From NCBI RefSeq assembly GCF_003315485.1, contig NZ_QNSE01000009.1, positions 62,001 to 126,000 of the forward strand: DNA of 64,000 bases, in the 5' to 3' direction. Numbering within the stretch: the stretch's first letter is position 1; each line of letters opens with the position of its first letter. The stretch comes from Marinomonas rhizomae (GTDB taxonomy: Bacteria > Pseudomonadota > Gammaproteobacteria > Pseudomonadales > Marinomonadaceae). Under the pieces are notes generated by a model that made no database searches, was not told the origin of the DNA, and saw only the letters and a list, made by a program, of their open reading frames with translations. The translations under genes were made by a program, and so were the position numbers. Shown here in pieces: positions 8,369-16,690 of this stretch.

Positions 8369-9522
8369 TGACAAAAGATGAAGAAATAGCGGAACTCAAA
8401 ACCGCGTTTAAAGCGTTTTCTGAGTCTTCTGATGTGTTGGCAAAGTCCTACCTTGATCTTCAGCAAGAAGTGGTTCGATTATACGAAAAGCTGGAAAAAG
8501 CTGAACAGGATAAGCGTCAAGAGCAAGATAAAAATCGTGTCTTGGTATTGCAGTTTCAGCAGCTTTTTGAGTCTATGCCTGTTGGTGTTTTGTTGCTGAA
8601 TGAAGAAGGGGTGGTGGTTATGGCTAACCCTGTTGCTGACCGTTTATTTAATTTGCCATTAGTTGGTCAATCATGGGGGGCTATTGTCCCATTGAGCTTT
8701 CGTCCGCAGGAGGATGACGGTCATGATGTCAGTATGGTTAGTGGCCGTCGTGTGCGAGTGGAAACGGCCTCCTTAGGTAATGTGCCTGGGCAATTAGTGA
8801 TTCTTGTAGACTTAACAGAAGCCTATTTATTGCAGAAAAAATTGAATCATCACGAGCGATTATCAAATATGGGGAAAATGGTTGCTGCGTTAGCTCATCA
8901 AATTAGAACACCTTTGTCTTCTGCTACACTCTATGCGGGGCATTTACAGAAGCCAGATTTAGCTCCAGTTATGCGCCAGACGTTTGCCAATAAGTTGGTA
9001 GATCGATTGGCTAATATTGAAAAACAAATACGAGATATGTTGATTTTTTCCCGGAGCGAAATAAAACTAGATGAAACAGTGAGTGTTTCTGCTTTTCTTG
9101 AAGAGTTAATTGCTCATAGCCAAGAAATTTGCGATCAAAAAAATATGCAGTTTGATGCACTGGGACCCTCTTTTTTAGCGATGGATTGTATCCAATGTAA
9201 CAAAGAGGCGTTGTTAGGAGCTTTATTAAACCTTTTGAATAATGCCGTGGATGCACAGTCAGAAGGAGATACCGTTCAGCTTACTTGGCGTAATAATGAC
9301 GGTTATGTGACACTGACAGTTCGAGATCGTGGCGTGGGTATGTCTAAAGCACATTTGGAGCATGTCCAAGAAGGCTTTGTGACAACAAAACAACATGGAA
9401 CTGGGTTGGGCTTGATGGTTGTGAAGGCCATTGCAAGAGCCCATCATGGCCAATTTGAAATAGACAGTATAGAGGGTGCTGGTACGACCGCCAGCCTAAC
9501 ACTTCCTCTTGTAAGGGTATGA
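8368..9522 (+). CDS. fleS: Flagellar sensor histidine kinase FleS/FlrB
   Basis: This 384-residue protein lacks membrane segments. In order it has an N-terminal coiled coil (about 1-60), a PAS domain (about 62-155, QLFESMPVGVLLLNEEG), a HisKA H-box ALAHQIRTPLS (His177) and a HATPase domain with NLLNNAVDA, DRGVGMS and GTGLGLMVVKAI (N, G1 and G2 boxes). It should phosphorylate FleR, encoded immediately downstream; this pair switches on class III flagellar genes in Pseudomonas and Vibrio. GTG start overlapping the previous stop by one base. Confidence 0.94.
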   Translation: MTKDEEIAELKTAFKAFSESSDVLAKSYLDLQQEVVRLYEKLEKAEQDKRQEQDKNRVLVLQFQQLFESMPVGVLLLNEEGVVVMANPVADRLFNLPLVGQSWGAIVPLSFRPQEDDGHDVSMVSGRRVRVETASLGNVPGQLVILVDLTEAYLLQKKLNHHERLSNMGKMVAALAHQIRTPLSSATLYAGHLQKPDLAPVMRQTFANKLVDRLANIEKQIRDMLIFSRSEIKLDETVSVSAFLEELIAHSQEICDQKNMQFDALGPSFLAMDCIQCNKEALLGALLNLLNNAVDAQSEGDTVQLTWRNNDGYVTLTVRDRGVGMSKAHLEHVQEGFVTTKQHGTGLGLMVVKAIARAHHGQFEIDSIEGAGTTASLTLPLVRV

Positions 9523-9523
9523 C

Positions 9524-10870
9524 ATGTCTGAAGTTAAGTTATTAATTATAGAAGACGACAAAGGGCTTGCTGAGGCGTTAGAAGATACGCTGATGTTGGC
9601 GGGTTACCAGTGCAAAATAGTATATAGCGCTGAAGAAGCTGTGGTTGCATTAAAACATAGTTTATTTGATATGGTGGTATCAGATGTAAATCTGCCAGGT
9701 ATGAATGGCTATGGTTTACTGCATCATGTGATTGATACATACCCTGAACTGCCTATGATGCTGATGACAGCTTATGGCGATATAGCGCATGCGGTAGAGG
9801 CAATGCGTGACGGCGCGGTTGATTATTTGCTGAAGCCTTTTCAAGAAGAAGAGCTGCTAAATGCCATTGCAAAATACACGATAAAAGAAGCTCCATCAGC
9901 TAATCCTCAGCCTATTGCAAAAGACCCTACAAGTATTGCTCTATTAGAGTTGGCAAAACGTGTTGCGGTTACGGACTCGACGGTATTGATTTGTGGTGAA
10001 AGTGGTACTGGTAAGGAGGTGCTTGCTCACTATATCCATCAGAATTCTAGCAGGCCGCACGCACCTTTTGTTGCTATTAACTGTGCGGCCATCCCTGAGA
10101 ATATGCTCGAAGCCATACTTTTTGGCTACGAAAAAGGTGCTTATACTGGCGCTGTATCTTCGCAAGCTGGCAAGTTTGAGCAAGCTAATGGAGGGACTTT
10201 GTTGCTCGATGAAATCACCGAGATGGACGTTGGTTTACAGGCTAAGTTGCTGCGAGTTCTGCAGGAGCAGGAGGTTGAACGTCTTGGCGGCAAGAAATCC
10301 ATACCTTTGGATGTTCGAATTATAGCGACGACTAACCGTGACCTTGCTGATTATGTTCGCGATGGCGGTTTTAGAGAAGATTTGTATTATCGGTTAAATG
10401 TTTTTCCACTGCGTTGGTTGCCTATTCGTGAGAGAAAAGGAGATATTTTGCCAGTGGCACAGTATTTACTTGCAAAACATGCTGCTAAGATGCGAATTAC
10501 AGGGGCATTGTTAAAGCCATCAGCGCAAAGTAAATTAGAAGCGCACCCTTGGCCTGGCAATGTGCGTGAACTTGATAATGTGATTCAACGAGCTTTGATT
10601 TTAAGTCCAAATGCACAGATCAACGAAGATCATATTGCGTTTGATATGATGAGTTTGTCGCCTGTTGTGGCAGAAACCCTTGTAGATGAAGACAGCGCTG
10701 CCTCAATATTAGGCAAGGGAGTTCAGCAGCATGAATTTCGCATTATTGCGCAAGCATTGATTGATGCAAATGGAAAACGTAAGGTTGTTGCTGATAAATT
10801 GGGGATTAGCCCGAGAACGTTACGCTATAAAATCGCTAAAATGCGAGAAAGTGGTATAGACGTTGATTGA
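9524..10870 (+). CDS. fleR: Sigma-54-dependent response regulator FleR/FlrC
   Basis: The 448-residue NtrC-type activator has a receiver domain (acidic EDD at 10-12, phospho-acceptor Asp54, Lys104), an AAA+ domain with Walker A GESGTGKE (158-165), Walker B-type LLLDEITEM and an arginine-finger region FREDLYYRLNVFP, then a Fis-type HTH (ISPRTLRYKIAKMRE). The sigma-54-contacting loop reads GAYTGA (205-210) instead of GAFTGA. With FleS it should activate sigma-54 promoters of basal body and hook genes; a candidate target is the promoter upstream of fliK. The fleS stop and fleR start are one base apart. Confidence 0.95.
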   Translation: MSEVKLLIIEDDKGLAEALEDTLMLAGYQCKIVYSAEEAVVALKHSLFDMVVSDVNLPGMNGYGLLHHVIDTYPELPMMLMTAYGDIAHAVEAMRDGAVDYLLKPFQEEELLNAIAKYTIKEAPSANPQPIAKDPTSIALLELAKRVAVTDSTVLICGESGTGKEVLAHYIHQNSSRPHAPFVAINCAAIPENMLEAILFGYEKGAYTGAVSSQAGKFEQANGGTLLLDEITEMDVGLQAKLLRVLQEQEVERLGGKKSIPLDVRIIATTNRDLADYVRDGGFREDLYYRLNVFPLRWLPIRERKGDILPVAQYLLAKHAAKMRITGALLKPSAQSKLEAHPWPGNVRELDNVIQRALILSPNAQINEDHIAFDMMSLSPVVAETLVDEDSAASILGKGVQQHEFRIIAQALIDANGKRKVVADKLGISPRTLRYKIAKMRESGIDVD

Positions 10871-10959
10871 TTTTTGTATCTTGTTTTAATTAGCTTTATG
10901 CTAAGCTGTATATTAACGATATGTTGAATCGTATAAATGTGATTTTTTAGGTGAATAAC

Positions 10960-11322
10960 ATGATTTCTGGTCGACCAGACATTAATCAGGTGTTGTCCCA
11001 AATGAGGGATATGCGGTCGCAGGTTCAGGCGCCCAGCTCTCCTGTGTCCAATGTCACTAAGGTAGGTGGCGAAAATGAAGGAAGTCAGGCTGTAGAGCGT
11101 GCAGATTTCGCAGAAATGTTGAAAAATGCAGTTAATAATGTAAATGATTTACAGAAGGAATCTACGCAGTTAGCCCAATCCTATGAACGCGGTGACGAAG
11201 AGGTTGATTTACCTCAAGTTATGATTGGTCTACAAAAATCGAGTGTGTCATTCGAAGCAATGACTCAGGTTCGTAATAAACTTGTAGACGCGTATGAAAA
11301 AATCATGAATATGCCAATTTAG
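10960..11322 (+). CDS. fliE: Flagellar hook-basal body complex protein FliE
   Basis: FliE links the MS ring to the rod and is among the first exported substrates. The 120-residue product has the family C-terminus (ADFAEMLKNAVNNVND ... VMIGLQKSSVSFEAMTQVRNKLVDAYEKIMNM, seen in shorter pieces) expected of FliE. A GTG at 10951 is also in frame, but AGGTG six bases before the ATG at 10960 makes the ATG the better start. First gene of fliEFGHIJ; no convincing sigma-54 GG-N10-GC site lies in the 90-nt gap after fleR. Confidence 0.95.
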   Translation: MISGRPDINQVLSQMRDMRSQVQAPSSPVSNVTKVGGENEGSQAVERADFAEMLKNAVNNVNDLQKESTQLAQSYERGDEEVDLPQVMIGLQKSSVSFEAMTQVRNKLVDAYEKIMNMPI

Positions 11323-11349
11323 GCATAATAAACCGCTTGGCGCTTTTTA

Positions 11350-13026
11350 ATGGATAATGTCCCTGCAGAACAATCGGAGCAAAAGCTCTATCTAGAGTTG
11401 GTTACCGGCTTTAATAAGCTGACGGTAATACGTCAGCTTGCACTAATGGTCGGTTTGGCGGCATCCATCGCAATTGGTTTGTCGGCTGTGTTATGGAGTA
11501 ATGGCCCCGATTACAAACCCGTATTAAGTAGTATTACGGATTATAACGCAGATCAAATAGTCGAAATCCTCAGTGTTAATAACATTCCCTTTAAATTAGA
11601 TGAAAATACAGGTGCTTTACTTGTTGAATCTGATTTCTATCATCAAGCGCGTCTTAAATTAGCTGGCTCAGGCATTGTTTCCGACAATATTGTTGGTATG
11701 GAAATAATGGATCAAGAACAAGGTCTGGGGACATCTCAATTTGTTGAAACGACCCGTTATCGGCGAGGTTTAGAGGGCGAGTTGAGCCGGACTATTACTA
11801 GTTTGCAAAGTATTAAAAGTGCAAGGGTTCACTTGGCAATACCCAAAGAGTCTGTTTTTGTGCGTGATACACGAAAGCCTTCTGCTTCTGTGTTTTTAGA
11901 GCTTTATCCCGGAAGACGTCTTGATAAGAGTCAAGTAGAGGCTATCGTAAATTTGGTGGCTTCTAGTATTTCTCAGTTGAGCGACAAAGACGTCACTGTT
12001 GTTGATCAGCGTGGTACTTTGTTGACAGAAAAAGACTCGGATTCAGAGTTGTCTGTCGCCGGTAAACAGTTTGATTATGCCCGTAAAGTCGAGGACGTAT
12101 TATTACAGCGAGTAAATAATATTCTTGGACCAGTGATTGGCCAAGGTCGTTTTAAGGCGGAAGTGTCTGCTGATGTCGATTTTACCGCTGTTGAAAAAAC
12201 CAATGAACAATACAATCCCGATTTGCTGGCTTTGCGCAGCGAGCAAACTTTAAAAGAGAACAGGGGAGCGGGTGCTAATACAAACGGTATTCCTGGGGCA
12301 TTGACAAATCAGCCTCCGGGCGCGGTGACCATTCCAGAAGCAGTGGATGAAAACGGTGCTCCAATAGGTGGGAATTCCTCTACTAATAATGGACAATCCC
12401 GGGAAGAAACAACACGTAATTTTGAGCTAGATCGAAGTATCAGTTACACCAAGCGCCAGCAAGGTATGGTTAGGCGTTTATCTGTTGCTGTTGTTGTCGA
12501 TGATTTAGTCAGCCTTAACCCGGATACCTCGGCGATTGTTCGCACGCCTTGGAGTGATGATGAATTGGGGCGTTTAACCTTATTGGTCCGTGATGCCGTT
12601 GGATATGATCCGACACGAGGCGATAGTGTGAGTGTTATTAACTCGCCTTTTGCCTTGCCTGAACCTGAGGAGCCTGTTGTTGAGTTGCCATTTTATCAGC
12701 AGGTATGGTTCTTAAATTTAATACAGCCTACGTTAGTTGGTTTATTTGTTCTTATTCTATTGCTAGTAGTGGTTCGCCCAATTTTGAAAACCCTTAGTGA
12801 TCAGAATAAAATTGCAGTTACTGAAGATACTGAGGCTGCCATCTTCTCTGATGAAACGGATGAAATTTCAGATGATCAAGTCTCTCTTGTTAGTGCTGAA
12901 GATATATTGGTGCCAGGCTCTCCTGAGAAAATTGACCGTCAATTGAATGCCATTCGAGGGTTAATCGCTGAAGAGCCAGAGCGTGTTGCTCAAGTCGTTA
13001 AACAATGGGTAATGGAAAGCAAATGA
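11350..13026 (+). CDS. fliF: Flagellar MS-ring protein FliF
   Basis: FliF forms the membrane MS ring on which the basal body is built. The 558-residue protein has an N-terminal membrane helix (about 30-50), ring-building YscJ-like domains with the typical FVETTRYRRGLEGELSRTI and AIPKESVF motifs, a low-complexity loop around 315-360 (RAGANTNGIPGALTNQPPG region), a second membrane helix (about 455-478, LIQPTLVGLFVLILLLVVV) and a cytoplasmic tail that binds FliG. It overlaps fliG by four bases (ATGA). Confidence 0.97.
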   Translation: MDNVPAEQSEQKLYLELVTGFNKLTVIRQLALMVGLAASIAIGLSAVLWSNGPDYKPVLSSITDYNADQIVEILSVNNIPFKLDENTGALLVESDFYHQARLKLAGSGIVSDNIVGMEIMDQEQGLGTSQFVETTRYRRGLEGELSRTITSLQSIKSARVHLAIPKESVFVRDTRKPSASVFLELYPGRRLDKSQVEAIVNLVASSISQLSDKDVTVVDQRGTLLTEKDSDSELSVAGKQFDYARKVEDVLLQRVNNILGPVIGQGRFKAEVSADVDFTAVEKTNEQYNPDLLALRSEQTLKENRGAGANTNGIPGALTNQPPGAVTIPEAVDENGAPIGGNSSTNNGQSREETTRNFELDRSISYTKRQQGMVRRLSVAVVVDDLVSLNPDTSAIVRTPWSDDELGRLTLLVRDAVGYDPTRGDSVSVINSPFALPEPEEPVVELPFYQQVWFLNLIQPTLVGLFVLILLLVVVRPILKTLSDQNKIAVTEDTEAAIFSDETDEISDDQVSLVSAEDILVPGSPEKIDRQLNAIRGLIAEEPERVAQVVKQWVMESK

Positions 13027-14036
13027 GTGATGCAAGCCAAGGTGCAGATTTAAGTTCCGTTCAAAAAGCCGCTGTGCTTCTCATGTCGCTTGGTGAGTCT
13101 GATGCTGCACAAATATTGAAGCACATGGGCCCGAAAGAGGTTCAGCGTATCGGTCAAACGATGGCGCAATTGTCTAATGTTCAGCGTCATCAAGTGGAAA
13201 AAGTGTTAGATGATTTCCTCGTATTGGTTGGTGACCAAACCGGTTTAGGTCTTGGTGCAGACGGCTACATTCGAAATATGTTAAGGGAGGCTCTTGGAGA
13301 AGAAAAAGCAGGAAGTTTAATCGACCGAATTCTTCTGGGCGGAAATACAACAGGACTTGATACGCTTAAGTGGATGGAGTCTCGTGCTGTTGCTGATGTA
13401 ATTCGATACGAACACCCTCAAATTCAAGCGATTGTTATTTCTTATTTAGACCCTGATCAGGCGGCTGATATTCTTGCCAACTTTGATGAGCGCGTGCGTT
13501 TAGATATTGTATTACGTGTTGCGGCGCTGGAAACTGTGCAGCCAGCCGCTTTGCAAGAGCTAAACAGCATTCTTGAGCGTCAGTTCTCCGGTAATAATTC
13601 GACACAGTCAACGACTATCGGGGGGATTCGTACTGCAGCCAACATCATGAACTTCATTGATAGTACAGTTGAGTCTGAATTGATGGAGTCTATTCGTGAT
13701 GTGGACGAAGATTTAGCAAATACAATTCAAGACCTGATGTTTGTCTTTGACAACTTGATGGAGGTGGATGACCGTGGTATTCAGGTTATTTTGCGTGAAG
13801 TGGAGTCGGAAACCTTAATTCTTGCGCTGAAGGGAGCGGACCCAGATATGCAAGAAAAAGTCTTTAAGAACATGTCATCTCGTGCGGCAGACATGTTGAA
13901 AGATGATTTGGAAGCGAAAGGCCCAGTTCGTGTTAGTGAAGTAGAAGTCGCTCAAAAAGAAATTCTGGCCGTTGCCAGACGCCTTGCTGATAACGGGGAG
14001 ATTGTTCTCGGTGGCGGCGGTGAGCAGATGGTTTAA
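13023..14036 (+). CDS. fliG: Flagellar motor switch protein FliG
   Basis: FliG couples the rotor to the stators and sits between FliF and FliM. The 337-residue product has the N-terminal FliF-binding region (AAVLLMSLGESDAAQILKHM), the middle EHPQ motif and the C-terminal torque helix with alternating charges (VDDRGIQVILREVESETLILALKG, read in shorter pieces). The frame is open 6 codons upstream, but the ATG at 13023 with GGAAAG ahead gives the usual N-terminus and an ATGA overlap with fliF. Confidence 0.97.
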   Translation: MSDASQGADLSSVQKAAVLLMSLGESDAAQILKHMGPKEVQRIGQTMAQLSNVQRHQVEKVLDDFLVLVGDQTGLGLGADGYIRNMLREALGEEKAGSLIDRILLGGNTTGLDTLKWMESRAVADVIRYEHPQIQAIVISYLDPDQAADILANFDERVRLDIVLRVAALETVQPAALQELNSILERQFSGNNSTQSTTIGGIRTAANIMNFIDSTVESELMESIRDVDEDLANTIQDLMFVFDNLMEVDDRGIQVILREVESETLILALKGADPDMQEKVFKNMSSRAADMLKDDLEAKGPVRVSEVEVAQKEILAVARRLADNGEIVLGGGGEQMV

Positions 14037-14043
14037 CTAGAAT

Positions 14044-14850
14044 ATGTCTGATCAAAAACAGGAAAAAGAAGAGCGTAAGCTTACTGCTTATGAACGCTGG
14101 GAGCTTCCTCATCTAGAGAGTAACAAGTCGAAAGCTCATACGGGCCCTGCGATTCTTATTCAGAAGAGCGACACCGCAACAACAGAAGAGGTGGATGAAA
14201 GCTCTTTAATTTATGAGCCTTTAACGGCTTCTCAATTAGAAGAAATTCGCTCTGCAGCCTATGATGAAGGTTTTATCCAAGGTGAAGAGGAAGGCCATAA
14301 AAAAGGTCATTCTGATGGCTTTGCTAAAGGTGAAGTGGATGGCTTTGCTAAAGGTCATGAAGAAGGTTTAGCAACTGGCGTTGAAGAAGGAATGAGTCAG
14401 GCAAGAGTAGAAGCTCAGGCCAAACTAGAGACTCTTGAAGCCTTATTGACCAGTGTTGTAGCCGAAATTGTATCACCATTAGAAGATAGTCGTGTCGCGG
14501 CAGAAAATATCCTGTATCAGTCGATGACGAGAATCATTGAGAACGTCTGCCTCTCGAAAATGTCTGAAGATGGCCATCAAGTTTTACGAGAGCAGCTCGC
14601 TCGAGTATTTGATGAAATAGGCGAATATGAAGGGCGAGTTAAACTACGTCTTAACCCTGCTGATGTTATTGTTTTAGACGAACTTGGAGTAAAAGACCGT
14701 TTGACCATACAGCTCGAGGAAGATGATTCCCTTATTGGCGGCGGATTTGTTGTTGACTCAAAATCTTTTCATATAGATGGGCGAGTTGAGCAGCGACTAG
14801 AAACGGTGTGTAATGAGCTCCGCCACCTTATCCTTCCTGAGCAGGAATAA
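14044..14850 (+). CDS. fliH: Flagellar assembly protein FliH
   Basis: FliH binds and restrains the FliI ATPase and tethers it to the export gate and C ring. The 268-residue protein has a glycine-repeat segment (about 80-120) with GxxxG spacing in [17 protein letters not shown] and following units, then a helical C-terminal FliI-binding domain. The repeat includes an exact 18-nt direct duplication (14314-14331 and 14338-14355). Its TAA overlaps the fliI ATG by one base. Confidence 0.93.
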   Translation: MSDQKQEKEERKLTAYERWELPHLESNKSKAHTGPAILIQKSDTATTEEVDESSLIYEPLTASQLEEIRSAAYDEGFIQGEEEGHKKGHSDGFAKGEVDGFAKGHEEGLATGVEEGMSQARVEAQAKLETLEALLTSVVAEIVSPLEDSRVAAENILYQSMTRIIENVCLSKMSEDGHQVLREQLARVFDEIGEYEGRVKLRLNPADVIVLDELGVKDRLTIQLEEDDSLIGGGFVVDSKSFHIDGRVEQRLETVCNELRHLILPEQE

Positions 14851-16187
14851 TGCTCGTGTCCACTCTTGTAGAACGTTTAAATAAGTTAAGTCATGTTTCC
14901 TCAGTCTCGTTGCCGCCTCAAATTGAAGGCAAGGTGACTCGTATGGTCGGTTTGACCATGGAGGCGGTTGGTTGTGTTGTGGCTCTTGGTGACCGTTGCT
15001 CTGTGCAAGTGGGGAAGAATCGCTGGGTAGAATCCGAAGTGGTAGGGTTCACGGGGGATTTAACCTATCTCATGCCTACGGAAGCTATCGAGGGTATTTC
15101 ACCTGGGGCGAGAGTTCGTCCATTACTCGGTGATAGTAAAATGCCAGTTGGCGATGAATTACTTGGTCGCGTAGTCAATGGGTTAGGTAAACCTTTAGAT
15201 GGTAAGGGGCCGGTTAAAACCAATGACTCGGTGACTTTACATGGAAATGTGATCAACCCTCTGCAACGAAAGCCCATTTGTGAGCCTTTAGATGTTGGTA
15301 TAAAGGCAATAAATAGTTTACTGACGGTTGGTAAAGGTCAGCGTTTGGGGCTTTTTGCAGGTAGCGGTGTGGGTAAGAGTATGTTGCTCGGTATGATGAC
15401 AAAATATACCGAAGCGGATATTACGGTAGTTGGCTTGATCGGTGAACGTGGTCGAGAGGTTAAAGAGTTTATTGATCAAATATTGGGTGAAGAAGGACTT
15501 TCTCGTTCGGTTGTTGTTGCATCGCCTGCTGATGATTCTGCGTTGATGCGGTTGCGTGCGGCCATGTTGGCAACACGTATTGCTGAGTATTATCGGGATC
15601 AAGGGAAAAATGTATTACTGCTGATGGATTCATTGACGCGCTATGCACAAGCTCAGCGGGAAATTGCATTATCTGTTGGCGAGCCTCCAGCCACCAAGGG
15701 TTATCCGCCTTCAGTGTTTTCTAAGCTTCCTCAATTGGTTGAACGTGCTGGTAATGGTTGTGAAGGCAGTGGCTCAGTTACCGCTTTTTATACTGTTTTG
15801 ACGGAAGGAGATGATCAACAAGATCCTATTGCAGATGCATCTCGAGCGATTCTTGACGGGCATATAGTTTTATCTCGTCGTTTGGCTGAGGAAGGTCATT
15901 ATCCTGCTATTGATATTGAAGCTTCCATCTCCCGAGCTATGCCGCATATAGTCAGTGAAGATCATCTATATGGTGCGATGCGAGTGAAGCAGTTGTACTC
16001 TAAATTTCAACAGAATCAGGATCTTATTTCGGTTGGTGCTTATGCAAGAGGCAGTGACCCAGATTTAGATCAAGCCATCGTTCAAATGCCAGAAATTCGC
16101 AGTTTTCTACAGCAGTCTCTAACCGAAAGCTTTACAATTGATCAGAGTTTACAAGCCCTTGTGACGGCAATGACGAAGGGGCAGTAG
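14850..16187 (+). CDS. fliI: Flagellum-specific ATP synthase FliI
   Basis: FliI is the hexameric ATPase of the flagellar type III export system. The 445-residue protein is homologous to F1-ATPase beta: Walker [12 protein letters not shown] (167-177), [13 protein letters not shown], Walker [19 protein letters not shown] (in pieces) and the [16 protein letters not shown] signature. TAATG overlap with fliH indicates coupled translation. Confidence 0.97.
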   Translation: MLVSTLVERLNKLSHVSSVSLPPQIEGKVTRMVGLTMEAVGCVVALGDRCSVQVGKNRWVESEVVGFTGDLTYLMPTEAIEGISPGARVRPLLGDSKMPVGDELLGRVVNGLGKPLDGKGPVKTNDSVTLHGNVINPLQRKPICEPLDVGIKAINSLLTVGKGQRLGLFAGSGVGKSMLLGMMTKYTEADITVVGLIGERGREVKEFIDQILGEEGLSRSVVVASPADDSALMRLRAAMLATRIAEYYRDQGKNVLLLMDSLTRYAQAQREIALSVGEPPATKGYPPSVFSKLPQLVERAGNGCEGSGSVTAFYTVLTEGDDQQDPIADASRAILDGHIVLSRRLAEEGHYPAIDIEASISRAMPHIVSEDHLYGAMRVKQLYSKFQQNQDLISVGAYARGSDPDLDQAIVQMPEIRSFLQQSLTESFTIDQSLQALVTAMTKGQ

Positions 16188-16239
16188 ACGATCCTTGTCG
16201 AAAAAGTCTACTATTTAGTGAGTTTCAGGAGGGCGCCGC

Positions 16240-16674
16240 ATGAAAAAATCACATCGAATGCAGATATTAGTCGATCTCGCTAAACGTAAAGAAGATGCGG
16301 CAGCACAGCAATTGGCTCGCGACAAAGCAAAAGTGCAGTACGATGAAGAAAAGTTGAACGAGCTGCGTGAGTACGCTGGGCAATATGAATCTGAGCGTAA
16401 CTTGCTTGGTTTAAGTGCTTATTTAACAACTAACTATCAGCATTTTGTGAGTCGAGTTCAACAAGCTATTGTTCAGCAAGAGGCGGCAGTAGGGCGTTCT
16501 GAGCAACAAGCAGATATGAGTATGCGTCGATGGTTGCAAGCCCGTTCGAAAACTAAAAGCATGGATTGGTTGAAAGAAAAAAATCACAAAGCGGAATTGG
16601 TCGTAGAAGCAAAACAAGAGCAACGTCAAAGTGATGAGTTTGCCATGCGCCGTTTTTTAGACAATATGCGATAG
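16240..16674 (+). CDS. fliJ: Flagellar export chaperone/stalk protein FliJ
   Basis: This 144-residue, charged and almost entirely helical protein follows fliI and fits FliJ, the coiled-coil stalk in the FliI ring that also serves as an export chaperone escort. The N-terminus (MQILVDLAKRKEDAAAQQLA) is typical. A strong AGGAGG precedes the ATG. FliJ sequences are poorly conserved, so the call rests on position, length and coiled-coil character. Confidence 0.88.
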   Translation: MKKSHRMQILVDLAKRKEDAAAQQLARDKAKVQYDEEKLNELREYAGQYESERNLLGLSAYLTTNYQHFVSRVQQAIVQQEAAVGRSEQQADMSMRRWLQARSKTKSMDWLKEKNHKAELVVEAKQEQRQSDEFAMRRFLDNMR

Positions 16675-16690
16675 TATTTTAAGGACTACT

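Noticed and set aside
10853..10869. TGG...TTGA element at the end of fleR as a sigma-54 promoter for fliE
   Set aside because: The -12 element has GA instead of the invariant GC, so it does not meet the consensus.
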